DNA of 56,871 bases from Ignavibacteria bacterium RIFOXYC2_FULL_35_21 (GCA_001804705.1 MHAY01000032.1:1-56871), one strand, 5' to 3'. Positions 1 through 9,201 are shown, counted from the stretch's first letter. Numbers and translations are program-made. The notes: a model not told the origin generated them from the letters alone.

Positions 1-23
1 CTAATTATTTGTACTTTATTAAG

Positions 24-54
24 ATAGATTCTTCGCTGCGCTCAGAATGACATC
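24..54. repeat. Half of a dispersed palindromic repeat
   Basis: The stretch contains a 'ttcgctgcgctcagaatgac' arm. The same type of arm, with its complement, occurs at 31384-31456, so this looks like one half of a dispersed intergenic repeat. Function unknown. Confidence 0.4.
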
Positions 55-124
55 ATTAGAATTCAGAATTATTTAAGCAACTTAGTATAAACATCTGTAA
101 CAAAGACAATAAATAATCAGAGTC

Positions 125-140
125 CAACTCCGTGGAGTTG
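125..140. repeat. Short perfect hairpin
   Basis: CAACTCC and GGAGTTG face each other across two bases, a perfect 7-bp stem in gene-free DNA. It resembles the small palindromes found elsewhere in the window. No T-run follows, so it is not an obvious intrinsic terminator. Confidence 0.4.
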
Positions 141-279
141 AACGTATGGATTACAGAGGTTATGTGATTGCGTAACGTGAGTTACTAATTAACTTATATT
201 TTGCAATAGCATCCCTATTTACATTTTCATTGAACGCTCTACTACTAATGATAGTTATACCATTCAATTCAAATATAAA

Positions 280-786
280 TTAATTTGATATGCGGCTTAA
301 AATGTCGAGTGAAAGATTGAGAGCTACTTCGTCTTCACAAACTTTTTTGCAGATTGAAAAAGATTCCTCGAGTTCTTTCTCTTTGATTGGCTCCAATGTA
401 AAACTTTGTATATAGTCAAGAACATGGGGAATTGATTTGATGTAATTATTAATCAGTTTTACTAAATCGTCAAGATTCATGTCGCCGAGGTATTTATCAG
501 AATTGGAAAGTTTTTCTGTAAGCACTTCAATTAATTTTTCGAGTGATTTTGAGATTTGAAGCGACATCTCGGTATGCTCATTAATAAGCGAATCAAAATT
601 TAATTCACCTTCTGTATTGATTTTGCTTTCTTTTATTCTCTTTTCCCATTCCCATTTGGTTTTCCATTTTTTTATTGTTTGTATAGATTTATTAAGCTTT
701 GATGCAACTTCTTCAACTGTTCTTCCATCACCGAGATTTTGGTAAACCAGGAATGCTTCATGTGCTTTTTGTGTTTCTTTATTCAT
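280..786 (-). CDS. HTH protein, terminase-small-subunit-like
   Basis: A 168-residue cytoplasmic protein starting at an ATG. Residues about 20-45 (TVEEVASKLNKS then TIKKWKTKWEWE) form a helix-turn-helix of the kind found in phage terminase small subunits and related proteins, followed by a basic stretch and a long charged, probably helical region to the C-terminus. No phage genes surround it, so a packaging role is not supported and a DNA-binding or regulatory role is more likely. A perfect 15-bp inverted repeat sits about 55 bases upstream of the start and could be its operator. The HTH call is moderate; the biological role is unknown. Confidence 0.6.
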   Translation of the reverse strand: MNKETQKAHEAFLVYQNLGDGRTVEEVASKLNKSIQTIKKWKTKWEWEKRIKESKINTEGELNFDSLINEHTEMSLQISKSLEKLIEVLTEKLSNSDKYLGDMNLDDLVKLINNYIKSIPHVLDYIQSFTLEPIKEKELEESFSICKKVCEDEVALNLSLDILSRISN

Positions 787-838
787 TTTGTACTCCTTTT
801 TTTCGGTGAAATTAAGTAAGCAAAATGATATAGAAATA

Positions 839-869
839 AAACCATTTTAAAATGATTTTAAAATGGTTT
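839..869. promoter_or_regulatory. Perfect 15-bp inverted repeat, candidate operator
   Basis: AAACCATTTTAAAAT and its exact reverse complement flank a single central G. The palindrome lies in the promoter region of the minus-strand HTH gene 280-786, so autoregulation is a reasonable inference. An AT-rich terminator is the alternative, but no gene ends immediately before it. Confidence 0.45.
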
Positions 870-1048
870 AAATAAAATATTAAGTCGTTTAATGGAATAA
901 AAATCATAATATGCTGTGTGAGATTATATTCTGTGTGGTGGATTATATGCTTCCACAAATCATTTTCATTCAAAAGGCACTTCATCTCAATTGGCTTCGG
1001 GCAGTTAGATTCTTCCTTGATTCGTTTTGAATTATGGATTTTATAGGT

Positions 1049-1513
1049 TTACTCTTTCATCCATTCTTCAAGAATCTGTATGGCACGGTTAGCATAAGCT
1101 GGCAGGGCTTCCTGAATCTGTGGACTTAACTTTTCGGTAACTTCATATTGAAGTTCTGTATGAATAGCTAATATTTTTACAATATTCGGGAAATTTATTT
1201 CAAACATATCGGCAAGCCTCAAGACTTCGGGTAAGCCGATGTAGTGAGGTGATGAAGTTAATACAACGGTGAAATCTTCTTTCTCAATTTCGGTGATTGT
1301 TCCGGTGGGTTTTCCGTTTTCGGAAATTGTGTCGAGTATTAATACCTTTTCCCTGCCTTCGAGGAAATCGAGAATTTCCATTCCACCGCCATAGACATTT
1401 TCATAATCAATACTATCCTGAAAATGCTGCTGAATCAGCTTTGCCGCTTCAAATGCCGCTCCGTCATCACCCATTATGTCATTACCGATGGATAGGACAA
1501 GAATTTTATTCAT
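1049..1513 (-). CDS. Hydrogenase maturation protease-like protein (M52)
   Basis: Residues 1-20 from the ATG carry LSIGNDIMGDDGAAF, the GN-x-x-x-x-DDG signature of the HyaD/HybD/HycI endopeptidases that trim the C-terminus of [NiFe]-hydrogenase large subunits after metal insertion. A second conserved stretch, VLILDTISENGKPTG, holds the central Asp, and SPHYIGLPEVLRLA matches the region with the metal-binding His. Length (154 residues) is normal. The frame can be extended five codons to a TTG at 1528, but the ATG at 1513 places the beta-strand at the usual distance from the start. No hydrogenase genes lie in this window, so the substrate must be encoded elsewhere or the protein has another target. 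Confidence 0.8.
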   Translation of the reverse strand: MNKILVLSIGNDIMGDDGAAFEAAKLIQQHFQDSIDYENVYGGGMEILDFLEGREKVLILDTISENGKPTGTITEIEKEDFTVVLTSSPHYIGLPEVLRLADMFEINFPNIVKILAIHTELQYEVTEKLSPQIQEALPAYANRAIQILEEWMKE

Positions 1514-1528
1514 ATTATTTTGAACCAA

Positions 1529-2318
1529 AAATTTTCAAAAGTACAAAATGTTTAGAAATTTGAACAACTCTATAAAGCTATACATCTCTATTTTTCGCTA
1601 TGCTCAAATTTTCTCCCTCTTTATAGCTTCTCATTACTCACAAATATCGGGAGAAAAGGTGTAATTATGCAACAAATAAATTTGTCAACAAATTGCAGCG
1701 AGAAAGATACGCATCCATCAGCAGCTTGTGGGTACAAGGATTCGCTCTTTGGAGACAACGATTAGATGAACGATATAAAAAATATTTGAAGAATTGTCAG
1801 CAAAAACTGATTCTCATTATACCCAATACTCGTGTGTAATGATAATTGTTGAAAACAAAGGATTATTTTTATTAACTCATGTTACGCAACATAATAGCAT
1901 TTTCAAAGTAATAAAATTTTCAATTTGCAATTTTTAATATTCATTGAATTTTTAATTCCCAAATTTTCAAAATATTAAATCATTTAAATAATTTATGACT
2001 TCAAAGTTATAAATAGGCCAAATGTCGTAAAGCCTATTTCTTTTTTAACATTGGAAGTTGCAAAATTGAAAATTAAAATTATTGCTTTTAGAAATAAAAA
2101 TTTATGCGTAGCATGAGTTATTAACCTCATACTTTAGTGCGAGGAATTATGTCAACGATACAAGATACACCAATCAGGAATAAAGCCTGATATATCACTT
2201 TTCTTCTCCTCATTTTAAAAACATGTAGTTATTCATATATTTTATACTTAATGAAACTTTTGCACATCTCAATAACACTTATTATATTTGATAAATTCAC
2301 TATTACTCAGGAGATATT
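1529..2318. other. Gene-free region, about 790 bases
   Basis: No convincing reading frame lies between the protease and the TldD-like gene. The right half holds the MITE-like element annotated at 1872-2120. The left half (about 1560-1870) is not obviously repetitive and may be decayed coding DNA, which I cannot assign. A small hairpin (ATCAGG/CCTGAT) lies near 2172-2190. Confidence 0.6.
1872..2120. mobile_element. MITE-like element with imperfect terminal inverted repeats
   Basis: The left end TTAACTCATGTTACGCA (1872-1888) is matched in inverted orientation by TGCGTAGCATGAGTTA (2105-2120), with about 215 bases of very AT-rich non-coding DNA between. Related end sequences occur singly near 165-180 and 47352-47366. 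The size, the absence of coding capacity and the repeated ends fit a miniature inverted-repeat element. No transposase that could move it is seen here. Confidence 0.5.
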
Positions 2319-4031
2319 ATGCATAAAAAGCTTAAGTTTATGTTTGTCATTTTCATTTCGCTTTTCGCTGCGGCTTCATCAAGCCTTCTCACAGCACAGG
2401 ACAAGCTTCTTGATTTGCTGACCGATGAGATGAACCGCGAAATGAGCGTTCTCAAGTCGCAGGAAAATCCACCCTATTATATGTGCTACAGGGTGGACGA
2501 TGTACGCAGAGCATCTGTTAATGCTTCTTTCGGCAATATCACAAATTCCGATGAATCCCACAAAAGATACCTGACAGCAATGCTCAGGGTGGGAAGCAAC
2601 ACGCTCGATAACACGCATGAAATCCGTGGCGACCAGTTCGGCGAAATCTTCGGAAGGATGCCTCAGAACAATCTTCTTCCAATCGAGGACGATGAAGATG
2701 CAATCAGGCAGTTAATTTGGAGTGTAACAAATGATGAGTACCGCACGGCGGCAGATAAATTCGCAAAGGTGAAAGCCAATGTTGCTGTCAAGGTAACCGC
2801 CGAAGACACTTCAGCCGATTTCTCAGTCGAAAATGCAAAAGTCGAGTACTACGAAAAGCCTCTCAATCCCAGGGATTACACTTTCGACAGAATACTTTGG
2901 GAAGACAAGCTGAAAAAGTATTCCAAAATTTTACTCAAAGAGAAAGACATTTACAGAGGTGATGCATCAGTCAACTTCAGTGTCGAAAGAAAATATTTTA
3001 TTTCAACCGAAGGTGCACAAATTGTACAGAACAGGTTTGGCGTCAGGCTGTACGTAAGTGCAACAATCAAGGCTAACGATGGTATGGAACTGCCCTTATA
3101 TCTATCGTATTTTGCATATAAGCCTGAAAACCTTCCCAAAGATGAGCAGGTAATCAAAGAAGTTACAGAGATGGTGGCAAAGCTCAAGGCAATGCAAAAT
3201 GCACCTGTTGTTGACCCGTACACTGGCCCTGCAATTCTTTCAGGCAAGGCTGCAGGAGTCTTCTTCCATGAGATTTTCGGGCATAGAATCGAGGGACACA
3301 GGCAAAAGAGTGAAGACGAAGGTCAAACTTTCAAGAAAAAAGTCGGTGAAATGGTTCTTCCGCCGGCCATGAGTATAATATTCGACCCGTTAGTCAAATC
3401 GATGAATGATGTTGACCTGAACGGTTTCTATGTCTATGATGACGAGGGAATGAAGGGTATGAAAGTTGCAGTGATTGAAAACGGAATCCTGAAGAATTTT
3501 CTAATGTCCCGTAGTCCGATTGACAAATTCCCAAAATCAAATGGACATGGCAGGGCTCAGTCAGGCTACAAGCCTGTATGCCGCCAATCAAACCTGATTC
3601 TGGAGACGACAACCCCCCTGACTCGCGAACACCTAAGGCAGAAGCTGATTGACGAATGCAAGGCACAGGGTATTCCCTACGGTTATTTATTTGATGATAT
3701 AACCGGCGGCTTTACGATTACAGGCAGGACAATTCCTAATTCATTCAACGTAATGCCCACCGAGGTCCACCGCATCTATGTTGATGGCAGGCCTGACGAG
3801 CTTGTTCGCGGTGTTGACCTTGTCGGTACTCCCCTTGCGATGTTCTCGCAGATTGCCGATGCAGGTAATGACTTCGAAGTGTTCAACGGCACATGCGGAG
3901 CAGAATCGGGAGGCGTTCCCGTCAGTGCTTCATCGCCTTCGATATTTGTTAAAAGGATTGAAATGCAAAAAAAGAGTAAGTCACAGGACAGGCCTCCAAT
4001 CCTGCCGCGTCCGGGTTCTATTCCAGAATAA
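2319..4031 (+). CDS. Exported TldD-family metallopeptidase
   Basis: A 570-residue protein of the TldD/PmbA (U62) family. The zinc-binding motif HEIFGH is at H317-H322, followed by RIEGHRQ as in TldD. Later family blocks follow: GMKGMKVAVIENG, SNGHGRAQ and, near the C-terminus, GTCGAESGGVPVS. Residues 1-26 form a typical signal peptide ending in LLTAQ, so the protein should leave the cytoplasm, unlike E. coli TldD. The next gene, 29 bases downstream, is a paralogue without HExxxH, matching the catalytic/non-catalytic TldD/TldE heterodimer. TldD/TldE cut unfolded or modified peptides through a narrow channel; the substrate here is unknown. Confidence 0.85.
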   Translation: MHKKLKFMFVIFISLFAAASSSLLTAQDKLLDLLTDEMNREMSVLKSQENPPYYMCYRVDDVRRASVNASFGNITNSDESHKRYLTAMLRVGSNTLDNTHEIRGDQFGEIFGRMPQNNLLPIEDDEDAIRQLIWSVTNDEYRTAADKFAKVKANVAVKVTAEDTSADFSVENAKVEYYEKPLNPRDYTFDRILWEDKLKKYSKILLKEKDIYRGDASVNFSVERKYFISTEGAQIVQNRFGVRLYVSATIKANDGMELPLYLSYFAYKPENLPKDEQVIKEVTEMVAKLKAMQNAPVVDPYTGPAILSGKAAGVFFHEIFGHRIEGHRQKSEDEGQTFKKKVGEMVLPPAMSIIFDPLVKSMNDVDLNGFYVYDDEGMKGMKVAVIENGILKNFLMSRSPIDKFPKSNGHGRAQSGYKPVCRQSNLILETTTPLTREHLRQKLIDECKAQGIPYGYLFDDITGGFTITGRTIPNSFNVMPTEVHRIYVDGRPDELVRGVDLVGTPLAMFSQIADAGNDFEVFNGTCGAESGGVPVSASSPSIFVKRIEMQKKSKSQDRPPILPRPGSIPE

Positions 4032-4060
4032 TTTTAGTAAACATTATGAATGAGGAATAA

Positions 4061-5923
4061 ATGAAAAAGAAAATAATTTCAATTGTCATAGCTTTATTTC
4101 TGACTCTGACTCTTGCCTATTCCCAGCAGGGCACATCCAGGGATATAATCTTCAAGGCAATGAAGGATGAGCTTGCGAGAAACATGAGTAACCTTGCTCT
4201 CGAGAATCTGAAAAAATCTTTTTTCATCAGTTATAATATCCATGATTTCAAAGTTATGTCCATAAAAGCTTCGCTCGGAGCAATTGTCGAATCGGATGAG
4301 AAGCCGTACCGAGAACTGTGGTCACGCATAATTGTCGGAGATTACGGCAGGACACAGGAAAACTTCTTCGACCCTGAGTCCGGCGGCGATTTTGTTTCGG
4401 GTTTTGTTAACGATAGACTACCCCTCGAAGACGATTATGACGGAATTCGCAGAGTGATTTGGAAGTCAACCGATGAAATGTATAAACGAGCCGCCGAAAC
4501 GTATGAAAAGAAAATATCGGCAATCAACCAGCAAAAGCTTTCTGCTGAAGATTCTGCCCTGGCTGACCTTTTTAATGCACCTGTAGTAAATAAAAAACTT
4601 CCTTCGGTGAAATTCGATTTCAACAAAGCGAAATGGGAATTAGCCGCAAAAGAACTTTCAGCCATATTCGACAAATATTCGGATATTTATAAATCAGAAA
4701 TAACGATTACTTTTATTCAGGGCGATGAATTTGTCGTCAACAGCGAAGAAACAGAAACCGTATATCCCTTCACGCTTGCCGCCGTCCAGGTGAATGCCTA
4801 CACACAGGCTGATGACGGGGAACCTCTCTTCGACCAGGTGCTATACTATGAGATAACACCCGATGATTTGCCAAAACTTGAAGTCATGAAAACCGATGTA
4901 AAGAAAATGGCTGACAATCTCACTGCTCTCAGAAAAGCTCCTTCCTTTACCGACTCCTATACAGGGCCCGTTCTGTTCGAGGAACAGGCTGTAGGTGAAA
5001 TGTTTTCGCAAAGGCTTTTTTCCGAAAACGAAGGATTAATTGTAGTCAGGAAACTACTCTACAGCGACCCGAAGATGCTCATGTTTGCAAGCCAGATGAT
5101 AGGTAAGCCGCTCGATGATAAAATCGGGAAGAAAATTCTGTCGGATAATTTAACAATTAAATCCACTCCTTCAAAAGCTGATTTCGAGGGCAAAAAGCTG
5201 ATTGGAAGCTACCTGATTGATATGGAAGGCGTAGTTCCCCCCAATGAATTAATCCTCGTGGAAAATGGAAATTTAAATACTATTCTGAACAGCAGAATTC
5301 CAACACCCAAGCTGAATGCCTCGAACGGAAGCAAGAGAATACAGATTCAGGGTTCAACTGTTTCATCCGACATTGGGCCAGGTGTAATTGATTTTACTTT
5401 CACCGATGCTGTAAAGCGGGATGAATTAAAGAAAAAACTTATTGACAAAGCAAAGGAAGAGGGTTTGGACTACGCAATTATCGTAAGGAAGCTCAAGTCT
5501 CCTGCTTCAAGTATCAAAACAAAGATGGATGAATCTTCGATTTTGTCTTTCGCTTCGGGAATGCAGAAAAAAGGAAATGTCAGCAAGCCGATAGCTATAT
5601 ACAAAGTATCGCTGACAGACGGAAAGGAAGAACTGCTCCGCTCTGCCGAGCTTGGCGGGATTTCACTAAGCACGTTGAAAAAAATCACTGCGGCATCAGA
5701 TAAAAAGTTTGCATATAACACGATGCTGTCCCAGGGCGGCGGTATCAGCAGCCTGTTTTCATTTGCCTTCGCTTTCAGCGGCAGGGATAACTGGAACTTA
5801 ATTGGTATTCCATCGTCATTCATTATTCCCGATGCCGTTCTTATTGAAGAAATGGATGTGCAAAAAGAAAAGCGTATGATTACCGGCAAGCTGCCTGTGG
5901 TCGAGAATCCTGTCGGGAAGTGA
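4061..5923 (+). CDS. Exported TldE/PmbA-like protein lacking HExxxH
   Basis: A 620-residue paralogue of the preceding TldD-family gene and probably cotranscribed with it. It has a signal peptide (MKKKIISIVIALFLTL, cleavage near AYSQQ) and the same N-terminal pattern (ARNMSNLALENLKKSFFISY). Where the partner has HEIFGH, this protein reads EQAVGEMFSQRLFSENEG, so the metal site is lost. The family block DMEGVVPPNELILVENGNL is retained. By analogy with TldD/TldE it is the non-catalytic subunit of the pair. The C-terminal about 100 residues, after the usual domain end, are extra and unassigned. Confidence 0.75.
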   Translation: MKKKIISIVIALFLTLTLAYSQQGTSRDIIFKAMKDELARNMSNLALENLKKSFFISYNIHDFKVMSIKASLGAIVESDEKPYRELWSRIIVGDYGRTQENFFDPESGGDFVSGFVNDRLPLEDDYDGIRRVIWKSTDEMYKRAAETYEKKISAINQQKLSAEDSALADLFNAPVVNKKLPSVKFDFNKAKWELAAKELSAIFDKYSDIYKSEITITFIQGDEFVVNSEETETVYPFTLAAVQVNAYTQADDGEPLFDQVLYYEITPDDLPKLEVMKTDVKKMADNLTALRKAPSFTDSYTGPVLFEEQAVGEMFSQRLFSENEGLIVVRKLLYSDPKMLMFASQMIGKPLDDKIGKKILSDNLTIKSTPSKADFEGKKLIGSYLIDMEGVVPPNELILVENGNLNTILNSRIPTPKLNASNGSKRIQIQGSTVSSDIGPGVIDFTFTDAVKRDELKKKLIDKAKEEGLDYAIIVRKLKSPASSIKTKMDESSILSFASGMQKKGNVSKPIAIYKVSLTDGKEELLRSAELGGISLSTLKKITAASDKKFAYNTMLSQGGGISSLFSFAFAFSGRDNWNLIGIPSSFIIPDAVLIEEMDVQKEKRMITGKLPVVENPVGK

Positions 5924-5950
5924 AAAATTAATTTCAAGTGATAAAAATAG

Positions 5951-5978
5951 CCCCTATCTTTCAGATAGGGGTCATTTT
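5951..5978 (+). terminator. Intrinsic terminator after the TldD/TldE pair
   Basis: CCCCTATC and GATAGGGG form an 8-bp GC-rich stem with a five-base loop, followed by a T-rich stretch. It starts 27 bases after the stop codon of the TldE-like gene. Confidence 0.7.
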
Positions 5979-5991
5979 ATTAGAAAAATTT

Positions 5992-5999
5992 TATCTTTG
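5992..5999 (+). promoter_or_regulatory. Possible Bacteroidota-type -7 box
   Basis: TATCTTTG matches the TAnnTTTG consensus known for housekeeping promoters in Bacteroidota, 30 bases before the ATG of the ImmA-like gene and after a terminator. No clear -33 TTTG partner is visible at the right distance, so this is tentative. Confidence 0.3.
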
Positions 6000-6028
6000 T
6001 AATACAAAATCCAATAATATAATTGAAG

Positions 6029-7177
6029 ATGAGAACAGAAATAAATATAAATCCAAATATTTATATATGGGCTATAAATCGCGCAGGATATAAACTGCAT
6101 GATTTTGTAATAATAAACCCAAAAATTAAGGATTGGATTGATAAAAAGAAGAATCCTACAGTTAAGCAATTAGAAACATTCTCAAAAAAAGTTCATTTAC
6201 CTTTTGGATATTTGTTACTACCAGAACCACCAAAAGAAAGTTTACCGATCCCCTTTTTTCGTACAAATAATATTCAAACACAGAGTGTTAGTATAAATGT
6301 CTATGATACTATTTTGTTAATGCAACAGAGACAAGATTGGCTAAAAGAATATTTAATTGATAATGATTTCGAGCCACTACTATTTGTTAGTAAATTCAAA
6401 AACAAAGAAAATTATGAAGAAATTGTTACCGATATTAGAAATGTAATTGGAATTGCTCCTGAATGGGCGAGTGGCATTAATACTTGGCAAACTGCATTAG
6501 AATACATTACCCAAAAAATTGAAGAATCAGGAATTATTATAGTTTTTAATGGAGTTTTTGAAAATAATAATAGTCGGCCTATTCAAGTAGATGAATGCCG
6601 AGGTTTTGTTTTGGTTGATAAAATGGCCCCATTCATGTTTATCAATAGTTCTGATGCAAAAGCTGCTCAACTATTTACTATTTTCCACGAATTAGCTCAC
6701 ATTTGGACGGGACAAAGTGCAGGGTTTGATTTTAGAAAATTACAACCGGCAAATGAACCGATTGAAATCATATGTGACAAAATAGCTGCTGAATTATTAG
6801 TACCTACAAACTCCCTTAATAAATTTTGGAAAGAATGTATTAGTATTCAAAGTGCAGCAAGGTATTTTAAAGTCAGCGAAATAGTAATTGCAAGAAGAGC
6901 TTTGGACTTAGGGAAATTGACTAACCATGAATTCTTTTTATTTTATGAAGAATATTCTAATAGAGAATTCAAGAAAAAAGAAAATAAAAGTACTGGTGGT
7001 GATTTTTATGCAACAACAAAAAAAAGGTTGAGTTTGACTTTTGCTGCTCATATTAATCAAGCAGTCAAAACTGGTTATCTCTTATATCGAGATGCTTATA
7101 AATTGACAAGTTTAAAAGGTGATACCTACAATACATTCTTTACTAAGCAATTTACAAACAAAAGAGTGTCTTTGTAA
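6029..7177 (+). CDS. ImmA/IrrE-family metallopeptidase
   Basis: A 382-residue cytoplasmic protein. The N-terminal about 70 residues read as the helical domain usual in this family (WAINRAGY, then NPTVKQLETFSKK and LPFGYLLLPEPP). The C-terminal half contains the HELAH zinc motif at about residues 220-224 (FHELAHIWTG), and a downstream acidic helix (EIICDKIAAELLVP) supplies the third ligand. I start at the ATG at 6029 rather than the TTG two codons upstream. It overlaps the 5' end of a DUF4411 PIN-domain frame, a neighbour commonly seen with this subfamily. ImmA proteins cleave repressors; here the pair may act as a toxin-antitoxin-like or stress module. Confidence 0.8.
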   Translation: MRTEININPNIYIWAINRAGYKLHDFVIINPKIKDWIDKKKNPTVKQLETFSKKVHLPFGYLLLPEPPKESLPIPFFRTNNIQTQSVSINVYDTILLMQQRQDWLKEYLIDNDFEPLLFVSKFKNKENYEEIVTDIRNVIGIAPEWASGINTWQTALEYITQKIEESGIIIVFNGVFENNNSRPIQVDECRGFVLVDKMAPFMFINSSDAKAAQLFTIFHELAHIWTGQSAGFDFRKLQPANEPIEIICDKIAAELLVPTNSLNKFWKECISIQSAARYFKVSEIVIARRALDLGKLTNHEFFLFYEEYSNREFKKKENKSTGGDFYATTKKRLSLTFAAHINQAVKTGYLLYRDAYKLTSLKGDTYNTFFTKQFTNKRVSL

Positions 7178-7656
7178 TTGATAGTAATTTCTTTATTCAG
7201 GCTCACCGGGATAGTTATCCATTGGATGTGGCTTCAAGTTTTTGGACTAAAGTAAAGGAGCTTGCTGCATCAAGAAAAATTATAAGTATTGATAAAGTTA
7301 AAAATGAAATATATAATTATGAAGATGAACTAAAACAATGGTGTATTGTAAATTTACCTTCGGATTTTTTTAAATCAACAGATGGTTTGACTAATGAATA
7401 TAGAATAATAACATCATGGGCAATAGCGAGAAACAATCAATATAATCAAGCAGCAATTAATGAATTTCTACAAGCTGACGAAGCTGATGCTTGGCTTGTT
7501 GCCTTTGCTTTAAATCATAGAATACCTATTGTTACCCAAGAAAAAAGTGCTCCAAACAGTAAGACAAAAATTAAAATACCTGACGTATGTTTAGCATTTG
7601 ATATACAAAACATCAATACTATTGAAATGTTTAGACAGCTAGAAGAAAAATTTTAA
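7150..7656 (+). CDS. DUF4411 PIN-domain protein, start codon unclear
   Basis: The frame carries a PIN-type nuclease of the DUF4411 family: a leading acidic strand VIDSNFFIQAHRDSYPLD, a central E (SIDKVKNEIYNYEDEL), and ADEADAWLVAFAL with further acidic residues, then a strand IPIVTQE. The first conserved Asp (codon 7180-7182) lies upstream of the first usable ATG/GTG/TTG, which is a TTG at 7222. After the in-frame stop at 7144 the only plausible initiators are ATT codons at 7150 or 7177. I therefore place the start at ATT 7150, 28 bases inside the ImmA-like gene; a -1 frameshift from that gene or a sequence error are alternatives. Starting at 7222 would remove the catalytic Asp. Confidence 0.6.
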   Translation: MYKQKSVFVIDSNFFIQAHRDSYPLDVASSFWTKVKELAASRKIISIDKVKNEIYNYEDELKQWCIVNLPSDFFKSTDGLTNEYRIITSWAIARNNQYNQAAINEFLQADEADAWLVAFALNHRIPIVTQEKSAPNSKTKIKIPDVCLAFDIQNINTIEMFRQLEEKF

Positions 7657-7783
7657 AATTGCATTTAATTTGAATTAAATATCTGTGAATACATTGAATT
7701 TCGTAAATTTTTAAAATAAATATCAGACTAAAACATCTTAATTGCATTCTTTCTAATTTCTTTAAATAAATAAAATTACATAT

Positions 7784-9154
7784 TTGAAAAATACTATTAT
7801 ACTATACACGGCTATTGCTATCTGTATTGCTTTTAGCAGCGGATGCAATAATGATTCAGTCACCAATCCGACAAATAACAATGAACCACTGGTAACTCTT
7901 GTAGGGACACCAACAGGAACTGCTATTACTGCTACAATTGATGCAGGCGGCGGCACACTATCTTCAGATGACGGAATGTTACAATTAACAGTACCAGCCG
8001 GTGCGGTAAGTGCAGCAACTGAATTCAGTATTCAGCCTGTCAGCAACCAATGCCCTGGCGGTTTTGGCATGACATATCGTTTATTGCCCGAAGGAATAAT
8101 TTTCACCCAACCGGTTACTCTCACCTTTTCTTATGATGATACCCTGCTTGCAAACGAAATGTTACTGGCATTAGCGTATCAGGGAACTGATAAAACATGG
8201 TTTGCACCGAAAGTTGTAGCATTAAATACAGCCGACAATCATATTAGCGTACAAACCAAACATTTCAGCGATTGGGTACTTTATCAGAAAATTTCTATTG
8301 AACCTTCCTTCAAAATTGTTAAAGTAAGTGAAAGTCTTGATTTGGAAGTGATATTAATAGGAGAACCCAAAACCTCAACAGATAGTGAAGGCTCCGAACT
8401 TTCTAATTTAAATATCAGCAAGACATACGCTTCTAATTGGCAGGTAAATGGAACTAGTGGTAATGCCGCTTCCGGTTATATCGTAAAACAAAGTGAAAAT
8501 AGGGCAACATTTAGCGCACCATCAGTCGTACCTGATAAAAGTCATAATCCGGTAGCAGTTTCAGCGACACTCAATAATATAAGTTTTACTTTGAATGGAG
8601 AAACTTTTAAAAACCCGAAAGTGACTGCCAAAATTAGGGTTATTGGTAAAGGCACACTATTCTCTGTAGAATTTACATCAAGCAGACCTTTACAGCCTGT
8701 GGGGAATAGTTACTTCACGGAAACCGACAGGGGAAGTATGAGCGTATTAATACTGGAAGACGACTCGGTGATGGTGTTTGATCAAGTTAATGAGAAGGCG
8801 AAATTAACACCGGAATCCCTTAGCGAACAAGAATGCACATACACTGTATCAAATCCCGGTGACGGTTTTTTTAATTTTTCACCAGGCGTGTCTCTTGGCG
8901 GGATTTACAGTCCCACTGAACATATTGTTTACATAGGTATTAATGGTATTAACTATTCAAAGGGTTATACTCCATCTTTTCTGAAAAGTTGCTCAGGTTC
9001 GAGTGAAACGATTCCAGGATATGAACAGGTAACTCTCCCGACAGCATTTTCATTTTATGATAATCAAGATAACCAAGAAATCGTGCAGACAATACCCGGA
9101 GGAGGATTTTTTCCGGATGGATTTATTAAGACAACTATTACCAAAGTAAAATAA
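7784..9154 (+). CDS. Lipoprotein with ZU5-like domain
   Basis: A 456-residue protein with TTG start. The first 21 residues form a signal peptide ending in the lipobox FSSGC, so it should be lipid-anchored. Residues about 45-165 (GGGTLSSDDGMLQLTVPAGAVS, then FSIQPVSN, YRLLPEGIIFTQPVTLTFSY) read as a ZU5-type beta domain, common in bacterial cell-surface proteins. The remaining about 290 residues are beta-rich and unassigned. It stands alone, with no gene close on the same strand, and no sorting domain. Function beyond a surface or periplasmic role is unknown. Confidence 0.65.
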   Translation: MKNTIILYTAIAICIAFSSGCNNDSVTNPTNNNEPLVTLVGTPTGTAITATIDAGGGTLSSDDGMLQLTVPAGAVSAATEFSIQPVSNQCPGGFGMTYRLLPEGIIFTQPVTLTFSYDDTLLANEMLLALAYQGTDKTWFAPKVVALNTADNHISVQTKHFSDWVLYQKISIEPSFKIVKVSESLDLEVILIGEPKTSTDSEGSELSNLNISKTYASNWQVNGTSGNAASGYIVKQSENRATFSAPSVVPDKSHNPVAVSATLNNISFTLNGETFKNPKVTAKIRVIGKGTLFSVEFTSSRPLQPVGNSYFTETDRGSMSVLILEDDSVMVFDQVNEKAKLTPESLSEQECTYTVSNPGDGFFNFSPGVSLGGIYSPTEHIVYIGINGINYSKGYTPSFLKSCSGSSETIPGYEQVTLPTAFSFYDNQDNQEIVQTIPGGGFFPDGFIKTTITKVK

Positions 9155-9201
9155 GTTAATTACTACCTGTATTTTGCTTTGTTTTTTAGCATATACTATT
9201 T

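Noticed and set aside
280-786. Prophage packaging gene
   Set aside because: The HTH resembles terminase small subunits, but no large terminase, portal or capsid gene lies nearby.
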